A DNA stretch of 64,000 bases from Ignavibacteriota bacterium (GTDB taxonomy: Bacteria; Bacteroidota; Ignavibacteria; Ignavibacteriales; Ignavibacteriaceae), in assembly GCA_013285405.1 (NCBI GenBank), contig CP053446.1, positions 1,401,985 to 1,465,984 on the forward strand. Direction: 5' to 3'. Numbering within the stretch: position 1 is the stretch's first letter; the number at the start of each line of letters is the position of its first letter. Both the position numbers and the translations under genes were made by a program. Under the pieces are notes generated by a model. That model made no database searches, was not told the DNA's origin, and was given only the letters and a program-made list of their open reading frames with translations. Below, piece after piece: positions 19,283 through 28,165 of this stretch.

Positions 19283-19654
19283 TTAATTTTGGCTTGGTTC
19301 TGTTGCGAGAAGTTCTTTCTCTATCGCAGAGATGAAAGATTCCTTTGGAAGAGCCCCAACAGCTAACTTTGGTTGTCCAGCTTTTGGAATGAATAAAAGC
19401 GAAGGAATGCTTTTTATTCCAAACACAGCTCCAAGTTCCTGCTCTTCATCCGTATTAACTTTATAGAAATTTACTTTTCCTTTATACTCAACGGAAAGTT
19501 CATCAATTATTGGCGCGACCATTCTGCAAGGACCGCACCACGGTGCCCAGAAATCAACAACAGCAGGAATTTCTCCCTCAAATTTCCAGTCCTGGTTTTT
19601 TTCATAATCAAATACTTTTTCCAAAAACGTTTGTTTTGTCAATTGTTCAGCCAC
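19283..19654 (-). CDS. Thioredoxin
   Basis: A 123-residue cytoplasmic thioredoxin with the redox motif WCGPC at residues 39-43 (VDFWAPWCGPCRM), the VNTDEEQELGAVFGIKSIPSL segment split by the conserved cis-Pro, and a typical C-terminal helix. It is the last gene of a minus-strand cluster with DUF302, DUF2892, DUF6132 and rhodanese proteins, which suggests a role in sulfur or redox stress rather than being the sole general thioredoxin. Confidence 0.93.
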   Translation of the reverse strand: MAEQLTKQTFLEKVFDYEKNQDWKFEGEIPAVVDFWAPWCGPCRMVAPIIDELSVEYKGKVNFYKVNTDEEQELGAVFGIKSIPSLLFIPKAGQPKLAVGALPKESFISAIEKELLATEPSQN

Positions 19655-19744
19655 TTTATTTTTTCCTTTCTTGTTCGGCGATTAGTTTAATTATCAAAAA
19701 ATGTTTTTTCACTCTCTTCTTATAAGAAAGTTGTGTGTTGTGCA

Positions 19745-20128
19745 TTATATAGCCGCCAACACTCTTTGCAATTTTTCCTGCACTTCAGTTGCTATTGGTT
19801 CCATCTCGTCGTTTTCAATTATCCAGGTCATCACCATCGGATCGAAAACAGAGACTACTGTCTTACCTTGTTTTTCATAGACAATAACATTGCAAGGCAG
19901 AAGCAAACCAAGTTCTTCTTCTGCTTGTAACGCTTTATGTGCAATTGGAGGATTGCATGCACCAAGTATTACATACTTTTTAAAGTCCACATTGATTTTT
20001 TGTTTCAGTGTTTCTTTAACATCAATTGAAGTTAGAACACCAAAACCTTCTTTTTTCAATTCTGTTGTAACTTTTTCGATTGCCTGCTCATAAGGCAATC
20101 CAATTGTTTTTGAAAATCCATATTGCAT
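19745..20128 (-). CDS. DUF302 protein
   Basis: A 127-residue protein with the DUF302 pattern: GFGVLTSIDVKETLKQK, then YVILGACNPPIAHKAL with the single Cys, then LLLPCNVIVYE. Proteins of this family bind metal or Fe-S-related ligands in some cases, but no reaction is established. The context is a thioredoxin-rhodanese cluster; it lies 23 bases after the DUF2892 gene. Confidence 0.85.
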   Translation of the reverse strand: MQYGFSKTIGLPYEQAIEKVTTELKKEGFGVLTSIDVKETLKQKINVDFKKYVILGACNPPIAHKALQAEEELGLLLPCNVIVYEKQGKTVVSVFDPMVMTWIIENDEMEPIATEVQEKLQRVLAAI

Positions 20129-20151
20129 TTTTTCTATCCTTTCGATATCAA

Positions 20152-20394
20152 TTATTTTTTATCTGACTTCTTTAATGTTGAAAGTTTCAATGACGCATAA
20201 ATCGGGCAAAACCCAGTTAAGCCTGTAAGCAAGAACGCAACGGCAAAGATTGCCAAAACAATAACCGCAGTTCCGGTGATCTGATTTGTGAAATAAAGAA
20301 TTGCGATAATTACTGCCAGAAGTATTCTTATACCTTTATCCACCGAACTCAAATTCTTTTTCCCCGCAAAACGGGATTTCTCTTCGTTCAACAT
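20152..20394 (-). CDS. DUF2892 small membrane protein (YgaP-C-like)
   Basis: An 80-residue protein with two transmembrane helices, matching the DUF2892 pattern: an NLSSVDKGIRILLAV start, then LTGLTGFCPIYASLKLST at the second helix. In YgaP this domain is fused to rhodanese; here the rhodanese is a separate gene two places upstream. It starts three bases after the DUF6132 gene. Probably part of a membrane-bound persulfide handling set, by context only. Confidence 0.85.
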   Translation of the reverse strand: MLNEEKSRFAGKKNLSSVDKGIRILLAVIIAILYFTNQITGTAVIVLAIFAVAFLLTGLTGFCPIYASLKLSTLKKSDKK

Positions 20395-20397
20395 TTT

Positions 20398-20631
20398 TTA
20401 TTCTCCTTCGTTTGTCCCGGCTTGATTTTGTCGGGACGTATTTTTAAATATTAATTTAACTCGTTTCCAATCAGTCAGTATCAAACCTATCATTGTGCCA
20501 TACATCGTACTATTAATGGGACTCCCGGTTATAACGCAGCTTCCATTGCATCCGATAAAATTGTAATAAAGAAATCCACCGAGCGCACCAAGCAGAACAG
20601 GCAGAAATAATTTTATTTTGTTCCAGATCAT
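20398..20631 (-). CDS. DUF6132-like small membrane protein
   Basis: About 77 residues with two hydrophobic helices and a central Gly/Cys loop, NFIGCNGSCVITGSPI, then STMYGTMIGLIL. This matches the small Bacteroidota family DUF6132, whose members lie beside rhodanese genes. I place the start at 20631, because the ATG overlaps the rhodanese stop (ATGA), rather than at 20652. Function unknown; the two cysteines could carry sulfur. Confidence 0.65.
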   Translation of the reverse strand: MIWNKIKLFLPVLLGALGGFLYYNFIGCNGSCVITGSPINSTMYGTMIGLILTDWKRVKLIFKNTSRQNQAGTNEGE

Positions 20632-21017
20632 TTCAAACCCGCCGCGTTCCATCTTAAAATTCCACCTCTCAGGTTTGAAGCATTAAAACCAAGTTTTCTG
20701 AGCTTTGATGCCGCATTCAGACTACGGTTTCCGGTTTGGCAGTAGCAGATTATTTCTGATGCTTTAAATTTTTTTAGCTCCCCTTCATTAGCTGAAATAG
20801 AGGAAAGCGGAATATGATACGAACCCCGAATGGAATTTTTCTTTCTTTCTGTCTCAGTTCTTACATCAAGAAGAATAACGTTTCGCTCTTTCTTAACTTT
20901 TTGCGAAGCTTCCTGTGCAGAATATTGTTTTATAGTTTTTATCAGAAGAATTTTTCTGATGATGTAAAATGCTATTAACGCAATTAGTGTGTATAGAAAT
21001 ATTTGTTCGGTTGACAT
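20628..21017 (-). CDS. Membrane-anchored rhodanese-like sulfurtransferase
   Basis: A 129-residue protein with an N-terminal transmembrane helix (residues 5-24) and one rhodanese domain: VILLDVRTETER near 48 and the active loop CQTGNRS, with Cys93 as catalytic residue. A second cysteine two residues before it (CYCQ) is an unusual neighbour that could resolve the persulfide. It heads the five-gene cluster and its stop overlaps the start of the DUF6132 gene. Confidence 0.88.
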   Translation of the reverse strand: MSTEQIFLYTLIALIAFYIIRKILLIKTIKQYSAQEASQKVKKERNVILLDVRTETERKKNSIRGSYHIPLSSISANEGELKKFKASEIICYCQTGNRSLNAASKLRKLGFNASNLRGGILRWNAAGLK

Positions 21018-21142
21018 AGAATAATTTTATTGTTTGCTGAAGGTTTGATAATTGAATTAAGAAAAGGATTCAAATCAAACAGAAGCCGATCGAATTGTTT
21101 GATCTTTCGGTATTGTGTTAAATAAATTGAGAAGAAGAAATA

Positions 21143-22423
21143 TTATTTTCTTCTTTTCATATAAACATTATAAATGAACATCATTATTGCTGCTGCCACA
21201 CCAACTAATCCGATAATCAAAAAAACCATTTCGGGTTTTCCAACTTCCCTTCTTCCGAAGTTGTGATAAATCCATCCGCCAAAAGTTCCGCCGAGCGTCC
21301 AGGCAATTGCAATCGGCAGGAAAGCAAATCCCTGAAAAAGAGCGGCTTGCCCCTTCGGCGCGAGGTCAGCAAGGTATTCATAGAAACGGGGAGCCTGTGT
21401 TTGTTCGCCAACTGAGAAGATGAAGATAGTTGCAATGATTAATCCAAGACCAACAGTAATTCCTGCGGCAGCCGAGAAGTAAAGCAGGAACCAGCTTAAA
21501 GCTGCAAATACAAACCCGATCATAATTGCTGTGGGTGTAGGAATATTTTTAGTCAGTCTGTTGATTGGTATTTGCAGCAGAATAATTGTCCATGCGCCAA
21601 CCGAAAGAATTAATTCGATCGGGGCATCGGGACTAATGTAATCAGAAATGTAAAACGGAATCACGATAAAAAATTCCCAGAACACTATCCAGTATAAAGC
21701 AAATATCATAAGAAAAATCATGAACTTAATATTTTTTATCACAGTGAAAAGATTTTTTATTACTTGAACGAGACTATCGCGCTGTTCATCAAGTTTAGCC
21801 TGTGGTTCTTTAAAGAAAAAGAGCGTAACCAGAAACATAAGCGCACAACTTATTGCAGAAACAAGATATACAAACTGAATTCCGAAAGAATCTCTTACCA
21901 GATATGCAAGGAATGGACCGATAGCTGCACCCATATTAACAAGCCAGTAATAAATTGCGTAGCCGAATGATTTTGTTTCTTTGGTTGTTGTAAGAGCAAC
22001 AGTTCCAAGTACGCTCGGCTTGATGAATGAACCGCCGATTGCAGTGAAGATTAAAATGAAACTTAAAACAATAAAAAGATTAGTGTCAGAATAGTAACTT
22101 TCAAATCCTGACATACCGGTTGATCCGATCAGAAAATATCCGATAGCCAGAACAAAGAAAGCAAAAGAGAAAGCTTTTTTAAAACCAAATTTGTCCGCAA
22201 GTGCGCCCGCAAATATGGGGAGGAAGTAAATCAATCCGCCAAAGATAGAGGAAAGTTGTCCGGCTTCAACTTCATCAAACCGGAGATGATCTCTGAGGAA
22301 AACACTGAGAATAGTTGCCTGACCATAGTAAGCAAGTCTCTCAAAAAGTTCCATGCCGTTTGCAACCCAGAAGGATGGTTGAAAGCCAGCTTTAAGTTGG
22401 GCAAACAAACTTCTTTTTTCCAC
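21143..22423 (-). CDS. MFS transporter of the POT/peptide type
   Basis: A 426-residue protein with about twelve transmembrane helices. The start FWVANGMELFERLAYYGQA matches the ERF/ERxxYYG motif of proton-dependent oligopeptide transporters, and the cytoplasmic loop ADKFGFKKAF follows TM2. It may take up peptides made by the several secreted peptidases in the window, which is inference. It lies 125 bases from the rhodanese gene and is read in the same direction. Confidence 0.8.
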   Translation of the reverse strand: MEKRSLFAQLKAGFQPSFWVANGMELFERLAYYGQATILSVFLRDHLRFDEVEAGQLSSIFGGLIYFLPIFAGALADKFGFKKAFSFAFFVLAIGYFLIGSTGMSGFESYYSDTNLFIVLSFILIFTAIGGSFIKPSVLGTVALTTTKETKSFGYAIYYWLVNMGAAIGPFLAYLVRDSFGIQFVYLVSAISCALMFLVTLFFFKEPQAKLDEQRDSLVQVIKNLFTVIKNIKFMIFLMIFALYWIVFWEFFIVIPFYISDYISPDAPIELILSVGAWTIILLQIPINRLTKNIPTPTAIMIGFVFAALSWFLLYFSAAAGITVGLGLIIATIFIFSVGEQTQAPRFYEYLADLAPKGQAALFQGFAFLPIAIAWTLGGTFGGWIYHNFGRREVGKPEMVFLIIGLVGVAAAIMMFIYNVYMKRRK

Positions 22424-22556
22424 AGAGAATCCTTTCGAAAATTTTTGTGTGCAATTTATGAAGTTTCTATCATAAAATTCATGTGTTATTTAACTAACGA
22501 ATTAAATATATTCGCTCCATCACTTAAAAAATATTACAAATCATTAAGGAGGAATT

Positions 22557-23081
22557 ATGTTTAAAATAAATAGTTGGTTCTTATTATCGGCGGTACTATT
22601 TGTTACTTCGGCAGGTCTGGCAGAGCAGCCCATTTTTGTGAAGGAATTTTTGGGGCAGGCAGATTTTGTAAAAAGCAGACTTTTACAGCTTGCAGAAGCG
22701 ATGCCTGAAGACAAATACAATTGGACTCCGGGCGAAGGAGTCAGAACTGTTGGTGAGGTTTACATGCATGCTGCAGAATCTAATTATTATATGCTAAGCC
22801 TTATTAAAGGGGAAAAAGATTATACAGAACCTCCTGTGAGCAAATCAGATAAAAAAACGGCGCTGGAATCGCTGGAAAAATCTTTCGACAATCTGAAAGA
22901 AACCGCTGCGAAATTTACAGACGAAGATCTTAATCGGGAAATTGATGCTTTCGGGATGAAATTCACGGTAAGGAATTTTATGGTTACGATACTGAATCAT
23001 CTTCACGAGCATCTTGGTCAGTCAATTGCTTATGCAAGAATGAACGGTGTAACACCACCCTGGAGTAAGAAAGGCGAATAG
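22557..23081 (+). CDS. Exported DinB-family protein
   Basis: A 174-residue protein with a signal peptide (cut after SAGLA) and a DinB/YfiT four-helix bundle. The three metal-binding histidines are in the helices at VYMHAAESNYYM and LNHLHEHLGQ. DinB relatives include metal-dependent thiol transferases. An AAGGAGG site precedes the ATG by five bases. Its activity is unknown; unlike most of the family it is exported. Confidence 0.82.
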   Translation: MFKINSWFLLSAVLFVTSAGLAEQPIFVKEFLGQADFVKSRLLQLAEAMPEDKYNWTPGEGVRTVGEVYMHAAESNYYMLSLIKGEKDYTEPPVSKSDKKTALESLEKSFDNLKETAAKFTDEDLNREIDAFGMKFTVRNFMVTILNHLHEHLGQSIAYARMNGVTPPWSKKGE

Positions 23082-23093
23082 TATTTTTTGGAA

Positions 23094-23117
23094 GGGCACT
23101 CTTTTGAGTGCTCTTTT
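23094..23117 (+). terminator. Rho-independent terminator
   Basis: Stem GGGCACTC / GAGTGCTC (one G-U pair) with a TTTT loop, followed by TTTTATTTT. It lies 13 bases after the DinB gene and before a convergent EamA gene, so it can stop transcription of the DinB gene and perhaps both. Confidence 0.75.
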
Positions 23118-23127
23118 ATTTTAAGTT

Positions 23128-24060
23128 TTAATTTCCAGAAAAGTTTATTCCGCTAACTTTTAAAATGCTTATCAGCAAAATAACAGCACCAATCCATTGA
23201 ACAATATCTAAAATATTACCGCGGAGAAAATATTCCAGAATAATAGCAGTAAACGGAAAAGCAAGCTCGCAGATAGTTGCAACCGAAGCGCTGATTCTTT
23301 TCAAACCATAATAATAAAGAAAGATTGCTGTTCCGCCAGTGGTTAAAGCAATTATTAAAAAAACAATAATTTGAGTTGCTGTTATATCGGGAATGTTTTT
23401 AGTATCTCCTATAAAAACAACAATCACTAACATTATTACGGCGGAAAACAGGAATCGTAGATATGTTCCCATACCGAAAGAAACATTTCTAAGCGCACGT
23501 TTACTTAATACAGTCGATGCACTGAAAGACAACGCTGCCAATAGGGAAAAAATAGCAGCAACAGTAGTTTTGTCGCCTGTTGAAAAGTCAGGAAGATTTG
23601 TCCCGAATGTCATAAAGTATGCACCAACAATAGCAATTCCAGCCCAAAATATGAATCGGAAACTAAGTTTTTCTTTTAGAAAAACAGATGCCAGAGCAAT
23701 CGCAAACACAGGCTGTAATTTTTGAAGCAGGATTACAACAGAGAGATTAACAAAATTAACGTAAAACAATGCTTTGGTTATTGCCATTGTACCAATAGCT
23801 CCACCAAACAGCGCCAACAAGAAGAAAGCCAGCCAGTCTTTTGTCTTTAAAAACTTTAACGATGGAAGATGTCTGATGAAGTAAGGTGAAAGCAGTATTG
23901 CTACAATCGTGCTTTCAACGAAAACAACCAAAGGAACCGGAAGGCTAAACAGTGCGGGGCGGAGAACGATTCCATCCACACCCCACAAACTTGCTGCGAT
24001 AATTACAAACAAAGGTGACAGATTATTTTTTATAGATAGCTGATTCTTGTCGGAGTTCAT
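23128..24060 (-). CDS. EamA/DMT-family transporter
   Basis: A 310-residue membrane protein with two EamA repeats: AASLWGVDGIVLRPALF near the start and LAALSFSASTVLSKRAL at the start of the second repeat. It is a second DMT transporter of the window, not closely alike to the one at 10992. Substrate unknown. It is read towards the DinB gene and is divergent from the lipoprotein gene at 24152. Confidence 0.85.
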   Translation of the reverse strand: MNSDKNQLSIKNNLSPLFVIIAASLWGVDGIVLRPALFSLPVPLVVFVESTIVAILLSPYFIRHLPSLKFLKTKDWLAFFLLALFGGAIGTMAITKALFYVNFVNLSVVILLQKLQPVFAIALASVFLKEKLSFRFIFWAGIAIVGAYFMTFGTNLPDFSTGDKTTVAAIFSLLAALSFSASTVLSKRALRNVSFGMGTYLRFLFSAVIMLVIVVFIGDTKNIPDITATQIIVFLIIALTTGGTAIFLYYYGLKRISASVATICELAFPFTAIILEYFLRGNILDIVQWIGAVILLISILKVSGINFSGN

Positions 24061-24151
24061 TTAAAATTAATTTATTTAATTTATGTTTGGGTATAAATTT
24101 ATTTAATAATTCTATTAATAATAATTACTAATCGAGATTAGAGATCCTGAT

Positions 24152-24592
24152 ATGATAACCAAGTTAAAACTCCCGGCATCGCTTTTCTTTTTTGCTCTCC
24201 TGTTGATACTTTGGTCATGTTCCTCCATTTCAGTTTTCAGCCCGGAAGCCTATAAACAAGCAGTTGATTTAAAAGTAGAATCTTTGAATCTAATGTCGTT
24301 TGCTACCGAACCATTTGTTGAACATGAAGACGAGGTAAGTTTTTTGAAGACCGAACTTGACAAAGCTTACGAGTTTGCACTCGGAAGACCGAGTAATGAA
24401 ATATCCACCGAACAATGGAAAATATTAATCGACAAAGACGGAAACCTTCTCGGCGGTTTTTTAAATCGTTGGGAAACCGAAGGGATGCTTGGCGAAATGT
24501 TCGTTACAGAAATGCAATCATTGGTCGGTGATGCATTTGATACAATCATTGGTCTTGAAAGCGGAAAAATAGATCCATCAGAATCTAAATAG
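24152..24592 (+). CDS. Unknown lipoprotein, 146 residues
   Basis: The N terminus is a lipoprotein signal with lipobox ILWSC (Cys23). The mature part is acidic and helical, with an LMSFATEPFVEHEDEV segment and a Trp-containing central region. I do not recognise a family. It is followed by two more small unknown genes in the same direction at gaps of 11 and 35 bases, so the three probably form an operon. Confidence 0.65.
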   Translation: MITKLKLPASLFFFALLLILWSCSSISVFSPEAYKQAVDLKVESLNLMSFATEPFVEHEDEVSFLKTELDKAYEFALGRPSNEISTEQWKILIDKDGNLLGGFLNRWETEGMLGEMFVTEMQSLVGDAFDTIIGLESGKIDPSESK

Positions 24593-24603
24593 AGGAGAGC
24601 CTT

Positions 24604-24930
24604 ATGCCAACATTTAACGATTTTATATCAACAGTGAAAAATGATCTGCTTGATTTTGCCAAAGAAAATTTTGAAGAGTATAAGGATGAGCTGCTTAAAG
24701 ACGGCAGCACTTTCCTTGAAAAAACAAGATCAGACATTGAACGATGGACAGAAGGACTTGCATCAGGCGCCTTAAGTCCAGCAGATTTCGAATTTCTTTT
24801 AAAGGGGAAAAAAGACATTGCTCAAATGGAAGCGCTGAAACAAATCGGTTTGTCAAAGATAAGAATCAGTAAAATTACAAACGGAATAATTGATGTGATG
24901 GTAGGAAGTGCGGTAAAAACATTTCTTTAA
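24604..24930 (+). CDS. Unknown cytoplasmic protein, 108 residues
   Basis: Mostly helical and charged, with no signal peptide. It includes the segment SGALSPADFEFLLKGKKD and ends in a short hydrophobic tail (DVMVGSAVKTFL). An AGGAGAG site lies before the ATG. It follows the lipoprotein gene at 11 bases. I can assign no function. Confidence 0.65.
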   Translation: MPTFNDFISTVKNDLLDFAKENFEEYKDELLKDGSTFLEKTRSDIERWTEGLASGALSPADFEFLLKGKKDIAQMEALKQIGLSKIRISKITNGIIDVMVGSAVKTFL

Positions 24931-24965
24931 TATTTTTATAAATTAAAATATAACAGAGGTAAAAA

Positions 24966-25154
24966 ATGGATCAATCAAAAGAACAAACAGCAGCAATACT
25001 TACACAAATTCTGTTTTCAAAACTTGCGCACAGATTTTTTGACAAATACACCGATTATGAAATGCAATCAGGATTTTTGAAAACAGAAATAATGAAGGTA
25101 TATCATAACTTTCTGTCGGAGCTAAATAATTTACCGGAGACAAAAAAGAAATAG
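24966..25154 (+). CDS. Unknown small protein, 62 residues
   Basis: A short helical protein, MDQSKEQTAAILTQI onwards, with no cysteine, no membrane segment and a Lys-rich end. An AGAGGT site precedes the ATG. It is the third gene of the unknown set and lies 103 bases before the tRNA. Coding status rests on position and spacing, so it is moderately sure. Confidence 0.5.
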   Translation: MDQSKEQTAAILTQILFSKLAHRFFDKYTDYEMQSGFLKTEIMKVYHNFLSELNNLPETKKK

Positions 25155-25257
25155 CAGGAAAATCAGCCACCGGCTCTCCTGAAAAATTCGACAGGGAATG
25201 ATTCCGTCCCCGAAGAACCAACTTTCACACCGCATAAAAATTCAGTAATTTTACCAC

Positions 25258-25330
25258 GCATCCTTAGCTCAGTTGGTAGAGCATCTGACTCTTAATCAGC
25301 AGGTCGCGGGTTCGAATCCCGCAGGATGCA
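25258..25330 (+). tRNA. tRNA-Lys (anticodon CTT)
   Basis: A 73-base cloverleaf. The acceptor arm GCATCCT pairs with AGGATGC, the D-arm contains AGCTCAGTTGGTAGAGC, the anticodon stem CTGA..TCAG closes loop CTCTTAA (anticodon CTT), and the T-arm contains GGGTTCGAATCCC. The 3' CCA is not encoded. A terminator hairpin follows at 25352. Confidence 0.97.
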
Positions 25331-25351
25331 CGAAAGATAATTATTTTTCTT

Positions 25352-25373
25352 CCCCGCTTATGCGGGGCTTTTT
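25352..25373 (+). terminator. Rho-independent terminator after tRNA-Lys
   Basis: Stem CCCCGC / GCGGGG with a four-base loop is followed directly by CTTTTT. It lies 21 bases after the tRNA and before msrA. Confidence 0.9.
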
Positions 25374-25454
25374 ATGCCCATTCTTTTATCTTGATATATA
25401 TGAAATAATCTTCAATCTTTCTTTTATTAATTATAATAATTTAGGATAAGATTC

Positions 25455-26111
25455 GTGAGAATTATAATTTTATTAATATCGATGTCAATGATAGGTTTTG
25501 GTGGATGCGAAAATGAATCCAACAGCAATAAAGTAGAAAACAAAATAGACAAAGGAGCAGTTGTTAATATGGCAAATTTGGATAAGGCAACTTTCGGTTC
25601 CGGATGTTTCTGGTGTACCGAGGCAATATTTGAAAGATTAAATGGCGTTGTAGATGTTGAATCAGGGTATTCCGGAGGGAAAGTTGAAAATCCAACCTAT
25701 GAAGAAGTTTGTACCGGAACTACAGGTCACGCCGAAGTAACCCAGATAACCTATGATTCATCTGTGATAAGTTTTGACGAATTGCTGGAAGTCTTTTGGA
25801 AGACACACGACCCGACAACTTTAAACAAACAGGGTAATGATATTGGCACACAATATCGTTCAGTAATATTCTATCACAATGAAAAACAGAAAAATCTTGC
25901 GGAAAAATACAAAACAGAACTTGATAAGTCCGGCGCATGGGAAAATCCGATAGTAACTGAAATTTCTCCCTTTGAAAATTTCTATTCTGCAGAGAATTAT
26001 CATCAGGATTACTACAACAACAATCCAAACCAGGGCTATTGCACTTTTGTAATTGCTCCAAAGCTTGAGAAGTTTGAGAAGGTCTTTAAGTCCAAGCTAA
26101 AGAAAAAATAA
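25455..26111 (+). CDS. msrA: Peptide methionine sulfoxide reductase A, lipoprotein form
   Basis: Reduces the S-form of methionine sulfoxide in proteins. The catalytic motif GCFWC is at residues 50-54, and the family segments TGHAEVTQITYD, FWKTHDPT and GTQYRSVIFYHN follow. The N terminus is a lipoprotein signal with Cys18 in a GFGGC lipobox, so this copy repairs proteins outside the cytoplasm. The start is GTG. No msrB is nearby. The length of 218 includes the leader and linker. Confidence 0.95.
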   Translation: MRIIILLISMSMIGFGGCENESNSNKVENKIDKGAVVNMANLDKATFGSGCFWCTEAIFERLNGVVDVESGYSGGKVENPTYEEVCTGTTGHAEVTQITYDSSVISFDELLEVFWKTHDPTTLNKQGNDIGTQYRSVIFYHNEKQKNLAEKYKTELDKSGAWENPIVTEISPFENFYSAENYHQDYYNNNPNQGYCTFVIAPKLEKFEKVFKSKLKKK

Positions 26112-26168
26112 TATCATAACTTAAAAACCCTTTCTTTCCGCAAGGGATATTTAAATTTAGTTTTTGTT

Positions 26169-26642
26169 TTACTCTTTGTCCCGTACTAATGGAGTTGAAG
26201 ACATTCTAACCAAGTCTGCTACTGTAGTTACCCGGTTATCAAGCTGGAAAAATTTTCCAACAAGCTGTGCGGGTAATTTTTCAAACATTTTATTTATAAA
26301 TTCTTGTCTCAAATCCAGCAACTCCTGATATGACATCATTGTCTTGTTTATCAAATCTTTTGCTGTTACATCATCCATTCCATAATAATTCATCATATAT
26401 TCCTCAGTAAGGTTTGCCCTTTGATCGAATATCGGGCTTCGGGCAGCCATATACTCATCAAACACCGGCCAGAAAACTTTTGCTTCGTCCTCAGTTAATA
26501 TTAAGTTCGATTTAACAATTTCTTTAAATGTACCACCAACATCTTTCTTTAATCCATCGATGTAAGTTGAATCAAAACTCTCTATCTGCGCGAAGCTTAA
26601 AGATGAGATTAAAAGAGTAAAAAGTATTATTAATGTTTTCAT
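26169..26642 (-). CDS. Exported helical protein (Spy/CpxP-like candidate)
   Basis: A 157-residue protein with a signal peptide (cut after SSLSFA) and a helical mature region. The segment LTEDEAKVFWPVFDEYMAAR recurs in a family of periplasmic Bacteroidota proteins that resemble Spy/LTXXQ chaperones. The classical LTXXQ motifs are not clear, so the link is tentative. It is followed upstream on the same strand by an outer-membrane protein gene. Confidence 0.65.
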   Translation of the reverse strand: MKTLIILFTLLISSLSFAQIESFDSTYIDGLKKDVGGTFKEIVKSNLILTEDEAKVFWPVFDEYMAARSPIFDQRANLTEEYMMNYYGMDDVTAKDLINKTMMSYQELLDLRQEFINKMFEKLPAQLVGKFFQLDNRVTTVADLVRMSSTPLVRDKE

Positions 26643-26737
26643 TATGCCCTTTCCTTAATAAATTTTATTATTGGTTTATTACAGTTGAAATTTGTGTGGA
26701 CTAAAATATTGAATGGCGGGCTATTTACAAAGGTGAT

Positions 26738-27382
26738 CTAAAAGCTAAAAGCAAGCCCGGCGGTTAAATCGTATTGAAGTATATATGTCCCTCCACTAAT
26801 GAAAATGCCACAATATCCATCACTGCAAAAGATTGATGCACTGGAAAAGTAAACCGGAACCAGAAACCTCCACTGCAACCTTGCAGCAAGATTTTCAGTG
26901 AAATAATATTTAATTCCTCCGCCAGCAGTAAAAGAAAATTCCAACTCACTATTTATTTTTTCGTCTGTTGGCTTGAAGTAAGTTGCACCAAGCGTAAATA
27001 CAGCAAATGGTCGGAAGCTCCCCGTTTCTGTTTCTACATGAGCACCTGCCTGAAAATATTCCACACTCATATCAAACAGATATTTTACGGTGTCAAAATA
27101 TTCCTGCCTGAAACGTACCTCTGTATTTAATCTGTCATACAAAAACTCAATAAGCAAATCATCACTTATTCTGATATCAACAGCTGCACCATAATTAAAA
27201 TTATGATCTATGACCAGTTCACCATCAAGTGTATTTAAGTTACTCGATAGAAAGTATCCGGCAAAAGGGGTAATTTCAAATTGCTGGAGTGTGTATTGTG
27301 CAAATATGGAAGAAGCAAACACCACAATTGAGATTGATGAGAGAAGAAATATGCGTGCTTTTTGAAAAATAGAACTATTCAC
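26738..27382 (-). CDS. Outer-membrane beta-barrel protein
   Basis: A 214-residue protein with a signal peptide, alternating hydrophobic strands and a C-terminal phenylalanine (TAGLAFSF) typical of OmpA/OmpW-like eight-stranded barrels. Segments such as EITPFAGYFLS and FTAGGGIKYYFTENL are standard barrel strands. Role unknown. Confidence 0.75.
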   Translation of the reverse strand: MNSSIFQKARIFLLSSISIVVFASSIFAQYTLQQFEITPFAGYFLSSNLNTLDGELVIDHNFNYGAAVDIRISDDLLIEFLYDRLNTEVRFRQEYFDTVKYLFDMSVEYFQAGAHVETETGSFRPFAVFTLGATYFKPTDEKINSELEFSFTAGGGIKYYFTENLAARLQWRFLVPVYFSSASIFCSDGYCGIFISGGTYILQYDLTAGLAFSF

Positions 27383-27551
27383 ACTTTAAATATACCCTTT
27401 AAGAGCAACGTCATCTATAATTTTAATGAAAAATTTTCTTTAACGCGAATGTAATTAATTAAGTTAAAAGGAAAGACCGGAAAGGTTAATAAATGTGCTT
27501 GATGTTTATAAAAGAAGAAGCTTCGGAATAAAAATTTAATGAGAGGATTAG

Positions 27552-27923
27552 TTAATCGTAGTAAATTCCAACGAAGTTATATTCCGGATGAGTTTCAGAA
27601 GTATTTACACCACGCGTGTTAAACTTCATTTCCTGACCGGGAGCTAAATCAAAAACTGTTGCACTCGTTTCTTCGCCCGCAATGACATATTTAATAAAAA
27701 CATTTTTTATCGGCTTACCAAGATTGTTGCGTATCTTTCCTTCAACAACAGCAAAATAGGATCCGCCGGAGCCTTCAGAAGTCTGAACATACTTACCCGG
27801 CTGCTGGGAAATTTGAAGCTTTCCTGTTACCTTTATATCTTCTGTTCTCTCCATCGAAAGAAGATAATAAATGCCACCACCAATGCCGGCAATTATAATT
27901 ATTATTGAAAGAAATCTTACCAT
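27552..27923 (-). CDS. Membrane-anchored FxLYD-like protein
   Basis: A 123-residue protein with an N-terminal transmembrane helix and an Ig-like domain. The segments YFAVVEGKIRNNLGKPI and FDLAPGQEMKF match the FxLYD domain pattern, in which a conserved extracellular beta-sandwich handles unknown ligands. No partner is apparent nearby. Confidence 0.6.
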   Translation of the reverse strand: MVRFLSIIIIIAGIGGGIYYLLSMERTEDIKVTGKLQISQQPGKYVQTSEGSGGSYFAVVEGKIRNNLGKPIKNVFIKYVIAGEETSATVFDLAPGQEMKFNTRGVNTSETHPEYNFVGIYYD

Positions 27924-28165
27924 TTTAGTCCAATTTTTTCAATTCTCTTTAGTTGTTGTTTTTACAAATACTATTCCCTTAATTTTAAGGTCAAAAGTCG
28001 ATATGGCAGCTTTTTAGAGGAAATAATTATAAAATACAGGTAAAATTGAAAGACCATGACGGGATTAATTTTATAGACAGTTCAATGAGATGACAAATCT
28101 GTCACCAAATTATCCACAATTAAGAAGTTATTTCACTATTGACAAGCAACCACGACAAATTGTGT

